Numbered from the stretch's first letter, positions 39,089 to 50,629 are shown. The stretch is DNA of 64,000 nucleotides from Brachyhypopomus gauderio (GCF_052324685.1 NC_135223.1:12589630-12653629); one strand, 5' to 3'. The notes: generated by a model from the letters alone, not told the origin. A program made the numbers and translations.

Positions 39089-39132
<44 letters not shown>
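39089..39132. repeat. (CA)n microsatellite
   Basis: About 22 CA units in the GAD2 downstream intergenic region. Confidence 0.95.
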
Positions 39133-39133
<1 letters not shown>

Positions 39134-39949
39134 TGCGAAGGCGCTTCACAACCAGAGTTTGGCCTCTCATTCAAGTTCTATTACTTTTGCCAGTCCCTGA
39201 TTCTTTCCCCGTTCAAGGAATAGCTTTATAGTACTTAAATATTTTTTAATAAAATATCAGAACAATTAAATATTGTTAAACATCTAGGCATGAATCTTGG
39301 GGGTTTGGGATGCTATGGTAAAAACTGATGCAGCACTAGCCAACAGGCTGCCAGGGCTCACGGTGCTTTTCCACTAACTGGACCATGAATGTTGACAAAA
39401 ACTCTATAGGCTGATTTTATAGACACAGACAGTCCTTGTCCCACATAAGTGGCTTTCAACAAACAACCCTCATCCTCATTTAAATTATACTGTAATTCAG
39501 TTTACGTCTGTCTAAAAACTACATATAGTACAATTTAGTCTAAATTTGACCAAGACGCCGCCAAGTCCCTGTAAAACGCGCCAGACTAAATTAACTGCAG
39601 TTCTAGGGGCCCTGGGGAGTATTGTGTGAAACTTTGATGCTTCCTGTGGGTGGGGCATGACACCTGGGAGCCTGATCACACACCTGGTCCAGCTTATTAT
39701 GGGCTTATTAATTAGCAAATCAGTTGAACTGAGTCTGTGTCAGAGTTTGGAAACACATTCACCTTATGACCAATTCTAAGTAATACTGGTTACTCCATGC
39801 AGGTCTTAGCACCTGTGCTGGTCCATATTTTAATAGTATTATATACGGAACTGGATGACTCTAATGACTACTTAAAATGTGCATTATAAAGTGGGTCCGG
39901 AAGTTTCTGTTTTAGTGCAGATCTTAGCTGCTGAGTGGAATACAGTAGA

Positions 39950-40160
39950 AGACGTTGTGTTCACCTTGTGTCCTAAGACAGCGGAAGATGTCGTATTCAC
40001 CTTGTGTCCTAAGACAGCGGAAGATGTCGTATTTCACCTTGTGGCCTAAAGCAGCGGAAGATGTTGTATTCACCTTGTGGCCTAAAGCAGCGGAAGATGT
40101 TGTATTCACCTTGTGGCCTAAAGCAGCGGAAGATGTTGTATTCACCTTGTGGCCTAAAGC
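39950..40160. repeat. 36-bp tandem repeat, about 6 copies
   Basis: Unit contains GCGGAAGATGTTGTATTCAC followed by CTTGTGGCCTAA. The first copies differ (CCTTGTGTCCTAAGACA), the later three are nearly identical, showing recent amplification at the right side. Confidence 0.92.
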
Positions 40161-41101
40161 AGTATTTCTCCCAATAAGGTGTAACCACAGCTACAGAACA
40201 TCGACAGGGACCCAGCTGGATTAAGTGCTTTCACTGGACTCTGTGCTAATCAAATAATGCCTCTTGTTTGGTCTTAAGCAACAGATCAAGACTGCATCTG
40301 AAACTGTAACCCATTACAGGGTTAGATGGTCCAGAACAGCTGCAGTTCCACCCCAGTCCAACCCAACACTCTGCCCGTTCTCAGCATGTCTGCAATCCAC
40401 CTGAGGAACTCACTCTGTTCCTGCAGCTATGCAGACCGTAGTGCACAAGCACAGCTGTGCTGCAGAAGAATAATAAAAAAAAAACACTTCAGCAGATTCT
40501 GGCAAAAATAGATATACATTTTATTTAGGTTATTTTATATAAAAGACCACTCTTCCTTGTACAGTTCTGCATTTTGCAGGATGAACAAATTAGCAGTCAG
40601 TGCTGGGCACAAGATTATGTGAGCAGTCGCAGAGATAGGGTTTGTGATCATGGTGGGGAGCAGACCACATACAGATGTAATGAAGTACTGCATGCAGACA
40701 CAGCATAGCAACAGGGCAGCCGTGTTCACCGGAGCACACCAGCCAGCCAGAGACAGCACACGGGTCAAGACATCATACTGACCCAACGCAGGAAACAAGA
40801 TTACGTCCTGTGCATGTGCTTCCCCATTTAAATAACAGCGAGAACACACAACACACAAATTGTATTTGCCTATATAAATATTCATTATCTAAATATTTTA
40901 TAGGGATACCAGTATGTATAAAGTGTCATTATAATGTAAAATATGTATGCATATTTAAGCAAAAAAGATAAATAATTTGAATGACAATAAGTTTTTAACA
41001 AGTTTTAACCCATTCCTGTACAATGCTGTGTGGACTACAGTATAATACAAAGTGCAGAGTCATGTTCTATAAGCATATTGACATGATTTCCAGCTCTGTC
41101 C

Positions 41102-41106
<5 letters not shown>

Positions 41107-41177
<71 letters not shown>

Positions 41178-41190
41178 CACACACACACAC
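41107..41190. repeat. Compound (CT)n(CA)n microsatellite
   Basis: About 18 CT units followed by about 23 CA units, 385 bp downstream of the stop codon of the minus-strand gene and possibly within its 3' untranslated region. Confidence 0.95.
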
Positions 41191-41574
41191 TTGGATAGAC
41201 ATAAAAACAAACCAAAGACAAAACATTCTACCCCTCAGGAAAAATTGGTCACTGTTCAACCAGCCGAAGTACCTGGCAAGTTATCAGTACTTGTTTGAAT
41301 GTTTAACATTTCACCATGAGCAAAGCGCTTTCCTCCTCTTATGCGTCTTCATGTGTGTCAAACCTAAAACAAATCTCACAAGCAAAACACATAACAGGGC
41401 TAAAATGACAAGAAATAAGTCTTCACAAACAAATTCAAAACAGCATATCTTTAACAAATATTCAGACTGCTAAACAATCATTCAGATTCAAGGTTTGTTC
41501 AGTTAAACCATTTCTGAAAGCACCATATTTTTTGTAAGCACCTGTCAAAAGCACAAACCATAAGCCAGTGGTGA

Positions 41575-43103
41575 TCAAGCAGTCACCCAGAGAATAGAGA
41601 TCCCAGTGCCACCCTCATGAGTGATCTGGTTGATCCGCCCGCGAACGCAGTCCAGCGTGACGTAGACAGCGGTACCGTTCTGAACTTCAAAGGACACCCT
41701 CACCCCAACACTGGCCCACTCACTACCCTCAGGCATGTGACCCCCGACCTGCTGAGCCAAAAGAGCAGAGGGTGCCCCCTGCTGGCCTTGTCTGTGCAGC
41801 GCTAGCTTCACTACACTACAGGAGTGGATGAGTTTCACATTCAGCGCCACGTTGGCTGTTCCGGCTTCTCGGAACACAAAGTTTCGGCGGGCGTGGGGCT
41901 CGCCCGTGCCTGCCAACCGGATGTGCTCGGCGGCTGGACCCACCTGCTGGAAGAGCAGGGCTCTGTTCCGGACGGCGCCAGACGGTAGGCCCGTCCGGCA
42001 GACGGTGGCAGCGAGGGAGGATGAGACGCTGACGGGGATCCAGAGCAGACTGAGCAGGCTGATCCCGGAGCTGTCGCCGAAGTAGCGGATGTTGCACTGG
42101 GATGGAGTGAGGACCTCAAAGTTCAGCCAGTCACCCGCACCCACGGCGGTGGAGGCGGAGAGCGTGACCGAAGTGTCCCGGTAGTTGACCCCGGACTTGA
42201 AGGAGCGCGCCACCTCTTGGTTGCTGCCGTTGGTGTTGACGTAGGCGACCAGCGAGAACCCTTCGCGCACGCAGGTGTGGCCCATGGCGTAGAGCGCCTG
42301 CTGCAGCACGAACTTCACCACCCCGCGCTCCGTGAAGCGCACGCCACGACTGTCGTGGGTCAGCGCCACCACGTACGGGTCGGAGACGGCCGTGACGCGG
42401 AACGCCGGCCGGTAGTTGCTCTGGTAGTGGGCGGCCGTGGAGGCGTGGGCCGTCATGGCCACGGCTCCGGTGTCGTGCGAGAGCCAAAGCAGGCTGAAAG
42501 CAGAGGCTCCCAGCTCATACAGCTGAAGGTCCCTGCTCTGGTTGCAGTGCTGGTTGGAGCTCTTCAGCACCAGCGACAGGGTCTGGTTGGGCTCCACTTC
42601 GGCTGCCGCGCTCACGCTCACCCCCTGCACGTGCTTCCTCTCCGGCTGCTCCACCCGCACGCCGCTGAGGTCGCGACCTTCCTCCTCGCTACCGTTCAGC
42701 CGCACGCCCACCTGCAGGAAGTTCCGGCAGCTGTGCTTCAGGGCGAAGTTGTGGTCCATCCAGAGCAGGCCGTGCTGGAGGAGGCCGAGGGAGCCGTCAT
42801 GGCCCGTCAGCAGCTCGGCCGCCTTCCGCCCCCGCACGTTCAGCCGCAGGCCCGGAAACACGCCGCCGCTTCTCGACCCAGCAGGGGGCAGTGTCACCGA
42901 AGCGGCCCATGACTGCGACAGCGTGTTCTCGGACAGCAGGCCGCACACGGCGTCACCGGTCGCGGTGCAGGGCACGGCCGTCGGCCCGCCGTCGCAGTCT
43001 GAACACGCCTGGCACTCCTGCAGCTCCTGGTTGTAGAAGTACTCATGGCCGCACAGGCCCGTGGAGATCTCTCGCTCAGACACACCCAGGCACCGGAACC
43101 CCC
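41575..43103 (-). CDS. Minus-strand gene exon 4: EGF end, second cysteine unit, beta-rich modules
   Basis: Long 1.53-kb GC-rich terminal exon. It begins by completing NTPGGFRCLG, continues with CGHEYFYNQELQECQACSDC, and then carries about 430 residues without further dense cysteines. Three related stretches each finish in an aromatic-hydrophobic LW signature (ASAFSLLWLS, SGISLLSLLWIP, GTGISILWVT). The GC richness leaves the antisense strand open for 231 codons, which is a shadow. Confidence 0.87.
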
Positions 43104-46082
43104 CTGCCCACACAAGCACAGGGCATGTGTTAAAGCACTTCTTCAGCTCATGCTGCTAATAAGTGGCCAAAACTATTTAAGGTCAATTTGCATTATGCAA
43201 ATTAGACCAGGCTTATTGGTTCAAAGGTAGTTTACACAAATGTTTAGCCACTGTGTCATTTTGGGACAGTGGTTTTAGACCTGTTTGTTTGTTTGTCTGT
43301 CTGTTTGTTTGTTTGTTTGTTTACCTGGCGTATTGAGACATTTCACTCGCTCTCCACACAGGTTTGGGATCTCCAGGCACTCATCTCTGTCCTGGATAAT
43401 AATAAAACATTTTTTCTTATTGTTGTAATGAACAGATCAGCCTTCTACAATGTAAGCCTATTCCTGCTCTAAAAATGTATTTATAATCGTGGAAAAAAGA
43501 TTCATAAAACACACAGATTACTAAAATCTGCTATTGGGGCCAGGTTCTGACTTAAAAAATTAAAGCTATTTTCCCACTTTACCTTACCTTTACCTTATAT
43601 CTAGTTACCTTACCTTTACCTTATATCTAGTTAGATAACGTCACACTGTGGAAATCTGCATTGGAAATTAAAGCAAAACAGCACACGAAGGTTCAGATTT
43701 CCTCATAATACCTGACATATCCTGTCAGCGTTGGGTGAACACTGGGACACCAGAAAGAACCCCGGCGGGCACATGGTGCACCTCTCACACTGGGGCGGCT
43801 GCCTCTGGACGTCGCAATACTCTTCAGGGTCGCAGGCGCTGTGGCAGGCCAGCAGGGGGCGATCGGTGTCCCCAGCCACGTCCATCACCTTGGTGTCCAC
43901 ATCCATTTTGTGGACGGCGTAGGATTTCTGCAGGTGACTGCGTGCTTGACTCCGCAATCCTGCCAAGTGGCTCTCGAAGTAGCTCTGCAGCTCCCCCTGC
44001 AGGCCCTGGAAGGACACCTGCTTGACGGTCTCGGAGAGCAGGCCGTACTGCGCCTTGACCACGTCCATCTGCTCGTACATACGCCGCTGCTGTTCTAGGA
44101 CCTCGCGCTGTTGAGACAGCAGTGCCCCCTGCTGGTCGACCAGCTGCTGCTGCAGCTCACGGATCACCAGCTGCTGAGCACGCAGAGCCTCCACCAGCTT
44201 CTCCTGACCTTTGGCCAGCTGCAGGTGCAGGACAAGCGCGTCCTCAGAGGGAACCTCGTTCTCTCCTGGAAAGCAGCAGATGACAAAGACCCAACTCTCA
44301 CCAGAACACGGCACAGACATCATCAGAAACCCAAATCTCCCTCAGAGACAGAGCGCTTACTCACTCTGGAAAACAGTACAGACCCACACACATCACCACA
44401 AAAACAAACCCAGCTCACACAGACGGCATTACAGAGCCTCGTTGTTTTCTGGTTTCCTATTCCCAGCCCAGACAGGCCACATAACGTATCCATAACTTCC
44501 ACAGTACCTCCAATTTTAGCTCCAGCATACAGCGGCAACACTAGCCTCAGTCTCCATTGGAAAAAAAAAATAAAGAGTCATTAGTGACGCTAGTCTGTCC
44601 TGTGATGGAGACAAGCTTAAGGCCCAGTTCTCTCTGCAAAACAGACAGCATTGCAAACCTCAGTCTGTCCTGTGATGAAAAAGACAGCAATACGGACTAT
44701 CCTGCCCCAGAGCAGGACAGCACAGGACACTGACAGCAGCACTACATGTCATAGTTAACAGATAACATCACACACTCCACACCTCCCTCAGACAGTTCAA
44801 GGACAACATTACAACTCAAGGGCACAAACCACCACCTCTCTCTGGTTTGTTTTCTCACAATCAATACAGAAGAGATTTCTGGCATGCTGATAAATAATAT
44901 TTTGACATTTTTAGCTAAACTTTAGGAAGGTGCAGACCCTGGTGTTGGTAGCACTGTCACCAGTCCAGACTCAGCCCTGCCCTTCTTATTAGCATACGCA
45001 GCCTGAATATATGAGATGGTGTGTACTGATATATGCATATTATAACGAATTTCGTCTCATACAAAAGTCATTTTCCCCTCTTCCTCTTCCTACAATTTGA
45101 AGCTATGAAAGTTGTATGGAATGAGATCAAAGCAGCTCAAATATTCTAGACAGATGACTGCCAGAAACGGTCTTTCTTCAGTAATATAACATGCTTTCCT
45201 GTGTAGCTTACCAGATGTGAGGGGCTATATGGATAATACTACTTGTTTTTCAAGTACACATTGAAACGTTTGTTTAGGCAGTATGTTGCAACAAAATTAA
45301 GTAGTCTATATACGGACCAGAATCAGTATGTATTTCCAACGCTTAAGTTTTAATCTTTTAAGCTTTAAGTCTTGTCTGAGGAGCCAGGCGAGGCTCCCAG
45401 ACAGCTGGAACCGCTGTTTCAATTCACCTGGTTTGATGTCACATGTAAGTTGTACTCCCAACGGCGGGCCGCCGAGGTCCGACGCAGGATATCCAATGTC
45501 CGGAAATTCCCCCAGAAACTGAGCGGCTCTATCCGGCATATGGATGAGAGTAGGCTGGCCACTGGCGACGTCTTCGGCCCCAGACACGCACCCGTCTGCC
45601 AGGCAAGGTCTGGGTCTGGGCTTTGGCCGTATCCTCAAAGGCAGTCTGCACTCAATCCCTTTGCATTCTCGGGTGTCGTTAATGGGTCTTTTAGCGGTAA
45701 CGCAATCTGCTCCGACGCACCCGGGACCGACAACTTCAGCGAGGCGCATCCTGACAGCTTCTCCAGCGTGCTCTCCCGAGCGCTCGTGCTGCGACTGAAG
45801 AGCGGCGCGAGGCTCCGACGCGTCAGCCGAGGGCGAGTTTGAGAGCGCGTGCTGATAGTTCGGAGCAACTGGTACAGTTCTGCTGCGCGCGCTCGGGTGA
45901 TACTGGCGCGGCGGTCTGGACGACCTGCCTCGCGCGCAGTGCGTCCCGGAACAGGGTCTCGGGTCCCGCGTCTCTCCCGCGTGGCACTGCGTCCCCGTGC
46001 ACACCTCTGCGACACTCTCCCAAATGATATACGGCAACAGTAAACACCACACCAACAGTAAAGTCCTCACGGGCGATGACAT
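41575..46082 (-). CDS. Unrecognised secreted multidomain protein (CX4C, coiled coil, TNFR/EGF-like, repeated beta-rich C-terminus)
   Basis: Four exons on the minus strand: 46082-45428, 44265-43712, 43391-43325, 43103-41575. All junctions are GT-AG and the phases give exactly 934 residues. Residues 1-25 look like a signal peptide. Five CX4C motifs follow (C28-C33, C44-C49, C122-C127, C140-C145, C160-C165), separated by Arg/Pro-rich linkers. Residues about 225-330 form a Gln/Leu-rich heptad coiled coil. About 360-402 is a TNFR-like cysteine-rich unit. 404-430 (DRDECLE...CLNTPGGFRC) fits a calcium-binding EGF-like start, and 443-479 is a second cysteine-rich unit. Residues about 500-934 are beta-rich, cysteine-poor, and consist of about three related modules ending in LLWLS, SLLWIP and SILWVT. 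Potential N-glycosylation sites include NGS, NQT, NQS and NGT. I infer an oligomeric extracellular protein. I do not recognise the family, and no transmembrane segment is seen. Confidence 0.85.
41771..41785 (-). promoter_or_regulatory. CTCF-like motif in coding exon 4
   Basis: Minus-strand CCAGCAGGGGGCACC inside exon 4 of the minus-strand gene (codons for Gln-Gln-Gly-Ala). One of four such motifs in this gene. Confidence 0.4.
42878..42892 (+). promoter_or_regulatory. CTCF-like motif in coding exon 4
   Basis: Plus-strand CCAGCAGGGGGCAGT, antisense to codons for Leu-Pro-Pro-Ala-Gly in exon 4 of the minus-strand gene. Confidence 0.4.
43712..44265 (-). CDS. Minus-strand gene exon 2: coiled coil and TNFR-like cysteine unit
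   Basis: The acceptor TTCCAG precedes GAGAACGAG and completes the glycine codon of exon 1. The heptad pattern is strong around LVEALRAQQLVIRELQQQLV and LLSQQREVLEQQRRMYEQMD. The exon ends with CHSACDPEEYC, CERCTMCPPGFF and CSPNADRICQ, spacing like TNFR cysteine-rich domains. Confidence 0.85.
43849..43863 (+). promoter_or_regulatory. CTCF-like motif in coding exon 2
   Basis: Plus-strand CCAGCAGGGGGCGAT, antisense to Arg-Pro-Leu-Leu-Ala codons just before the cysteine-rich unit. Confidence 0.4.
44121..44135 (-). promoter_or_regulatory. CTCF-like motif in coding exon 2
   Basis: Minus-strand CCAGCAGGGGGCACT, identical to the intergenic motif at 34309 but in the opposite orientation, within coiled-coil codons (Asp-Gln-Gln-Gly-Ala-Leu). 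Confidence 0.45.
45428..46082 (-). CDS. Minus-strand gene exon 1: signal peptide and CX4C motifs
   Basis: The first ATG encodes MSSPVRTLLLVWCLLLPYII, a short basic start plus hydrophobic core, with likely cleavage near Ala25. The mature start carries EVCTGTQC and, 11 residues later, RPCSGTHC. Three more motifs, CVGADC, CKGIEC and CLADGC, follow a Ser/Ala-rich linker. The exon ends one base into a glycine codon at CAG|GTGAAT. An open frame continues into the intron but becomes Lys/Leu-rich and non-homologous. Confidence 0.85.
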
Positions 46083-47246
46083 TTTAAGTCATCAATCTCT
46101 AAATAAATAGAAAAATAAAAAATGTTAGACAACTGAGATAACTGAGTACACCAGCACCAAGTGTGGACCCCAGTGAGACCGACTGGGTTGAGGATTCTTT
46201 AATACGCTCCCATCTGAGTTGATAACACTATAAATAAAAATACATTTAGGGTCTATTTCGAGGCGGTTTCCGAGATTTGATTATTAATCCGACCGATCGA
46301 CATAACACGTTCCTTTCTGTCGCTCTTTGAAAAACTATTTCGTTTGCTGGGTAGCTACATCAAGTTATCCACGGGACATTTACCTGCTTCTCTTCAGTGA
46401 TGTGGCTTTGCTGTCGGTGAGTCGGTACAAATACACACAGCGCGAGGTGAGCATCCCCCCCGTTGGCCGCCTGACCCACTCTAAGCGGTTCTGGAGGAAA
46501 ATGTCAGTATGTGGCATTCCAAAGGCTTAATTAGCATCAGGTTTCCCTAGTCTGAGTTTAACCCCTCGCTTTCCCCGCGGCCCCCTCGTTTCCCTCCTCC
46601 GCTACATTTGCTTTGATGTTTCGGTGTTTGTTTTCTCTCCTCGACACTTTTAACACTTTATATCTGGACGGATGAGCGCTAGAGGGACTGGGCTTATGTA
46701 ACAAATACGAGTCTATTACTGAAATGCGCAATACAGACAGAAAAAAATTAACTTCGTCTGGGATTTTTGCCAAACCCCTTCTCCAAGCCCTCTATTCAAG
46801 TTACATTTATCCTCAGATTTAGTCATTTGGACGCATACACAGTCCAGAGAGAGTACGGTGCCGGACCAAAATACATTTGTTTTGTCCCTGCTAAATTCGT
46901 GAGGCCCCGAATTCAACGCTCTGGGGCATTTGTACGACGGTCTTTGTTGAGGATTTTGATTGTTTGGACAGCTGTCGTCCCTCATCCAAAAGCTGTCATG
47001 GACATACCTTTTCGGACCAGTGACCTGTGGAGAATACCGGCCACACAAATCTCGACTATAATTAGTGTTTGAGGTCGTCGTTATGACATCGTAAATTTTG
47101 GTGCGTTCTGGACCTTTTGCCCTAAGGTCAAGAGTTCTTGAAAATTCTTCTAATGACTCGGACTTTTGTGTGGCTAATAACTTTTCCCTACTAGACTTTA
47201 GCACACATTTAACAGTTTCATCATTTAATCTTTTAATTGTTAAAGC

Positions 47247-47251
<5 letters not shown>

Positions 47252-47292
<41 letters not shown>
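47252..47292. repeat. (CTTT)n tetranucleotide repeat
   Basis: About ten CTTT units upstream of the minus-strand gene. Confidence 0.93.
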
Positions 47293-47561
47293 GTGTCTGC
47301 TTATGATGCAAATGTAATCAGCAATTAAAGTGTATTTAATTTAAACTGCTTCATAAGGACACTGCTAAAGTGCTCATTGCTTTTTTAGAAAAACACGTAA
47401 ACATGGTCAGCACCGTCTGAGCAAATTTGTATCTTTTTCACAGAGGTTAACATTCACTCTGCTTTGAGCAACCCTGAAACGTTCCTACATTTTGGGGTGA
47501 TCTATGTATTTTACCGCTATACAGACACAGGCTGACTTATTTATTGCGCATGGATTCACTT

Positions 47562-47577
47562 CCAGCAGATGGCGCTG
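47562..47577 (+). promoter_or_regulatory. CTCF-like motif between divergent genes
   Basis: CCAGCAGATGGCGCTG fits the CTCF core (CCAGCAGRKGGCGCT class). It lies 1.5 kb before the start codon of the minus-strand gene and is non-coding. Confidence 0.45.
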
Positions 47578-47851
47578 TTACATTCCTAGTAAATCTTTAA
47601 TGGAACTAATCGTGTTGCTCGATTAAGCCATGCTGTGAGTTTTTGATTAAGTTGAGTTGATTAAGTTGAGTTGTTTTCGCCGTTGCAGTCACTGCTGCAA
47701 GGTCTATAGTTGTTGTAAGATGCAGACCCACGAATCCCTTAGCCAGGATAAAGTAACCCTAATTGGTTTTTAAAGATAGGCCTTCCTTTCATTTAACACT
47801 TACCATGTCATACACACCTAACCACATGGCCTTCTGCTGTTATTTGACACC

Positions 47852-47854
<3 letters not shown>

Positions 47855-47908
<54 letters not shown>

Positions 47909-47911
47909 TTC
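47855..47911. repeat. (TA)n followed by T run
   Basis: About 18 TA units followed by about 21 Ts. Low complexity with no gene content. Confidence 0.9.
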
Positions 47912-48799
47912 TTTTTCCTTTTCAAGTGCTGAAGTATGTCTGTTCACTCTCAAACCAGTCATGTTTCGGTTCGTAGGCCAGACAGTGCCGAATGTTATCA
48001 CTTTTGGAAAGTGCTGCAGAAAGGGTCATGGAAATCTCATACTTCTGTTGTTCATTTCAGAGCTGAACAAACTCAAGCTCTTGGACCACTGTCAAATATT
48101 TCACTTCTCCTTCCATAAGGTTACTGGAAGGACAAATCAAATGACAGGTCTGCTGTAGACACAATACATTTCAGTTGTTCATAAGTGTACCCAGTTCTCT
48201 CTGGGCCCTAAACAGGGGTGTGAGTTGGATGACCAGGGACTAAACCAGGTTGGGCTGTGTTCTCGCCACTGTCTGAGGATGTCTAGAGCACATGTCTAGC
48301 TTTAATGTTTACATATAGTCCAGGAATAATAGACCCCACCCTGAGCTTTGGAAAACCTCGACAGTGGGGTGGTCCACAGCACAGGTGGTCTGCCAGAGGG
48401 ATCTCAAAGAGAAGAGGAAGAAATATAAAGCAAAACAGCAATAAATGTCAATTGGAAACAAATGTACTTTACAGAAATATAAAGCCTACACAAGGTATGA
48501 TAGCAAAACGAATAGCAGTCTTATACGCTGCTTAGGTACAATGTACAAGGATTTCTTTTCAAAGAAGCAGCCGGCGTAAGTTGAGTAAAACTCATAGTAC
48601 CCTAATATTACTAACAGCCCCCTGTTTGGAAACAGGCTTGCTTTTATAAGCTTTGCCAGGCAATGGTAATTTGGGGGTGAGTTCAAGTATCCAAGCACAT
48701 ATGCCAGTGTAGTCGTCCCATCAACTTTATAGTCAAGTTTATAGTTTAACTTGAATGTATGAAAGGAGAACCTAGGAAGCTCCTGGCATCCTTACTGGG

Positions 48800-49560
48800 A
48801 ACACACATACAGTTCTTACTGGGAGACCCAGACACAGTTCTTACTGGGAGACACAGACACAGTTCTTAATGGGAGACCCAGACACAGTTCTTACTGGGAG
48901 ACCCAGACACAGTTCTTACTGGGAGACACAAACACAGTTCTTACTGGGAGACCCAGACACAGTTCTTACTGGGAGACAGTTCTTACTGGGAGACACAGAC
49001 ACAGTTCTTACTGGGAGACCCAGACACAGTTCTTACTGGGAGACACAGACACAGTTCTTACTGGGAGACCCAGACACAGTTCTTACTGGGAGACACAGAC
49101 ACAGTTCTTACTGGGAGACACAGACAAAGTTCTTACTGGGAGACACAGACAGTTCTTACTGGGAGACACAGACACAGTTCTTACTGGGAGACCCAGACAC
49201 AGTTCTTAATGGGAGACACACAGTTCTTACTGGGAGACACAGACACAGTTCTTACTGGGAGACCCAGACACAGTTCTTAATGGGAGACACAGACACAGTT
49301 CTTACTGGGAACACACATAAAGTTCTTACTGGGAGACACAGACACAGTTCTTAGTGAGAGACACAGATACAGTTCTTACTGGGAAACCCAGACACAGTTC
49401 TTAATCGGAGACACAGACACAGTTCTTACTGGGAACACAGATACAGTTCTTACTGGGAGACACAGACACAGTTCTTAATGGGAGACACAGACACAGTTCT
49501 TACTGGGAGACACAAATACAGTTCTTACTGGGAGACACAGATACAGTTTTTACTGGGAGA
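48800..49560. repeat. 25-bp minisatellite (CAGTTCTTACTGGGAGACAC unit)
   Basis: About 30 copies with period 25. Shortened units (for example at 48979 and 49150) and CACACATA variants occur. All forward frames are open since 25 is not a multiple of three, giving a false 161-codon ORF. Confidence 0.93.
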
Positions 49561-50629
49561 AACTGCTCTCTGACACTCCCCTAAAATCCCTCTGCACTAA
49601 AATCTCATTATGTGTCATTTTAAGGGAGTACCTGAGCCACAAAATGACCACACGACTACACTGCTTTAGTTATTTTCACTCTTGTTCTAATGATGGAGGA
49701 GCAGGTCTACACAAGGTATACTTTAACCCCCTAGATGAGATGAACAATCACAATCGTAATGTCCAAAACGCTCAGCTTCAAGTCTGCAGGCTGTCCATTT
49801 TCATCTACATACTACATATACATATTCATATACATACTACATGAGACTACATATGTGTCTGTGTATCTGCTGACCAATTTCACACACTTTTCCTACAGCC
49901 CCATCCTTTTAGCGCGTGATTTATTGAAGCCAACAGTGTTAGAAAATGCATATGTCTCATCAGCTAGTTCCTCACAGCAATGGCATCTGATTCTGCACCA
50001 GATTTCTTACTTTCTTTTCTTTTTTTTTACATTTGACACTGAGACTTGTCTTAAGCATATCACACTGTCCTAACCCAACAGAATCTATTTTGTCAACTTC
50101 AGCCCAATTCAGTTTTATTGGTATACTGGTTTTTGTTGCATTGTTTTTGTGTTTTTACAACAGACACAAAGCAAGTTACATTTCAGACTGTAAAGTTAGT
50201 CAACTCAAATGGTCAGTCAGTAAACTCAAATGGTCAGGCAGTCAACTCAAACGGTCAGTCAGTAAACTCAAATGTGTCCCCCATATGTGAGGCACCAAGG
50301 CACACAGTCATCTAGTTACATTTCTGTGGCTTTATTTACTTGTGAGACCACCATCATCTCCAACCTCTGTCTCTCCTGTCTGCTCATGTGTATTCCCTCA
50401 ACGTCCCCAGGAGGTTAGGAGGTTAGCTCAAAGAACACATGCCAAGCAAAATGGGTCTCCTGGGTTTGTTGTCCTGGGTTCCGGGAGGTCAGGACCTAGG
50501 TAAGCTTCATGCAAAGACCTCATCCTAGGAGAGCACTTCTGAGGAGGTATGCAGGGTTTTCTGCGGCAAGCAATCAATTATTTTCACATTAGCGAGCGCA
50601 GAGTGAAACACAACCCCACATCCCCTTCC

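Larger units (their letters stand above)
29728..41574. other. GAD2 3' flank and intergenic region
   Basis: The GAD2 3' untranslated region of unknown length begins here. AATAAA hexamers occur at 30993 and 33054. The rest holds a G20 run (30301-30320), a 21-bp array (31890-31998), a CTCF-like motif (34309), a 1.4-kb degenerate array (36510-37910), a GGA repeat (38037-38068), a CA tract (39089-39132), a 36-bp array (39950-40160) and a CT/CA tract (41107-41190). I found no reading frame with coding character and no structural RNA. Confidence 0.6.

Noticed and set aside
42217..42912. 231-codon ORF on the + strand
   Set aside because: Antisense shadow of GC-rich exon 4 of the minus-strand gene. 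No splice signals or similarity, and the composition is explained by the opposite strand.
45306..45427. Extension of exon 1 frame of the minus-strand gene past CAG|GTGAAT
   Set aside because: The sequence becomes Lys/Leu-rich and non-conserved in character, while splicing to 44265 restores a longer, domain-rich protein in perfect phase.
48869..49354. 161-codon repetitive ORF, and a possible CRISPR-like array
   Set aside because: It is a head-to-tail 25-bp tandem repeat without unique spacers, in a vertebrate genome.
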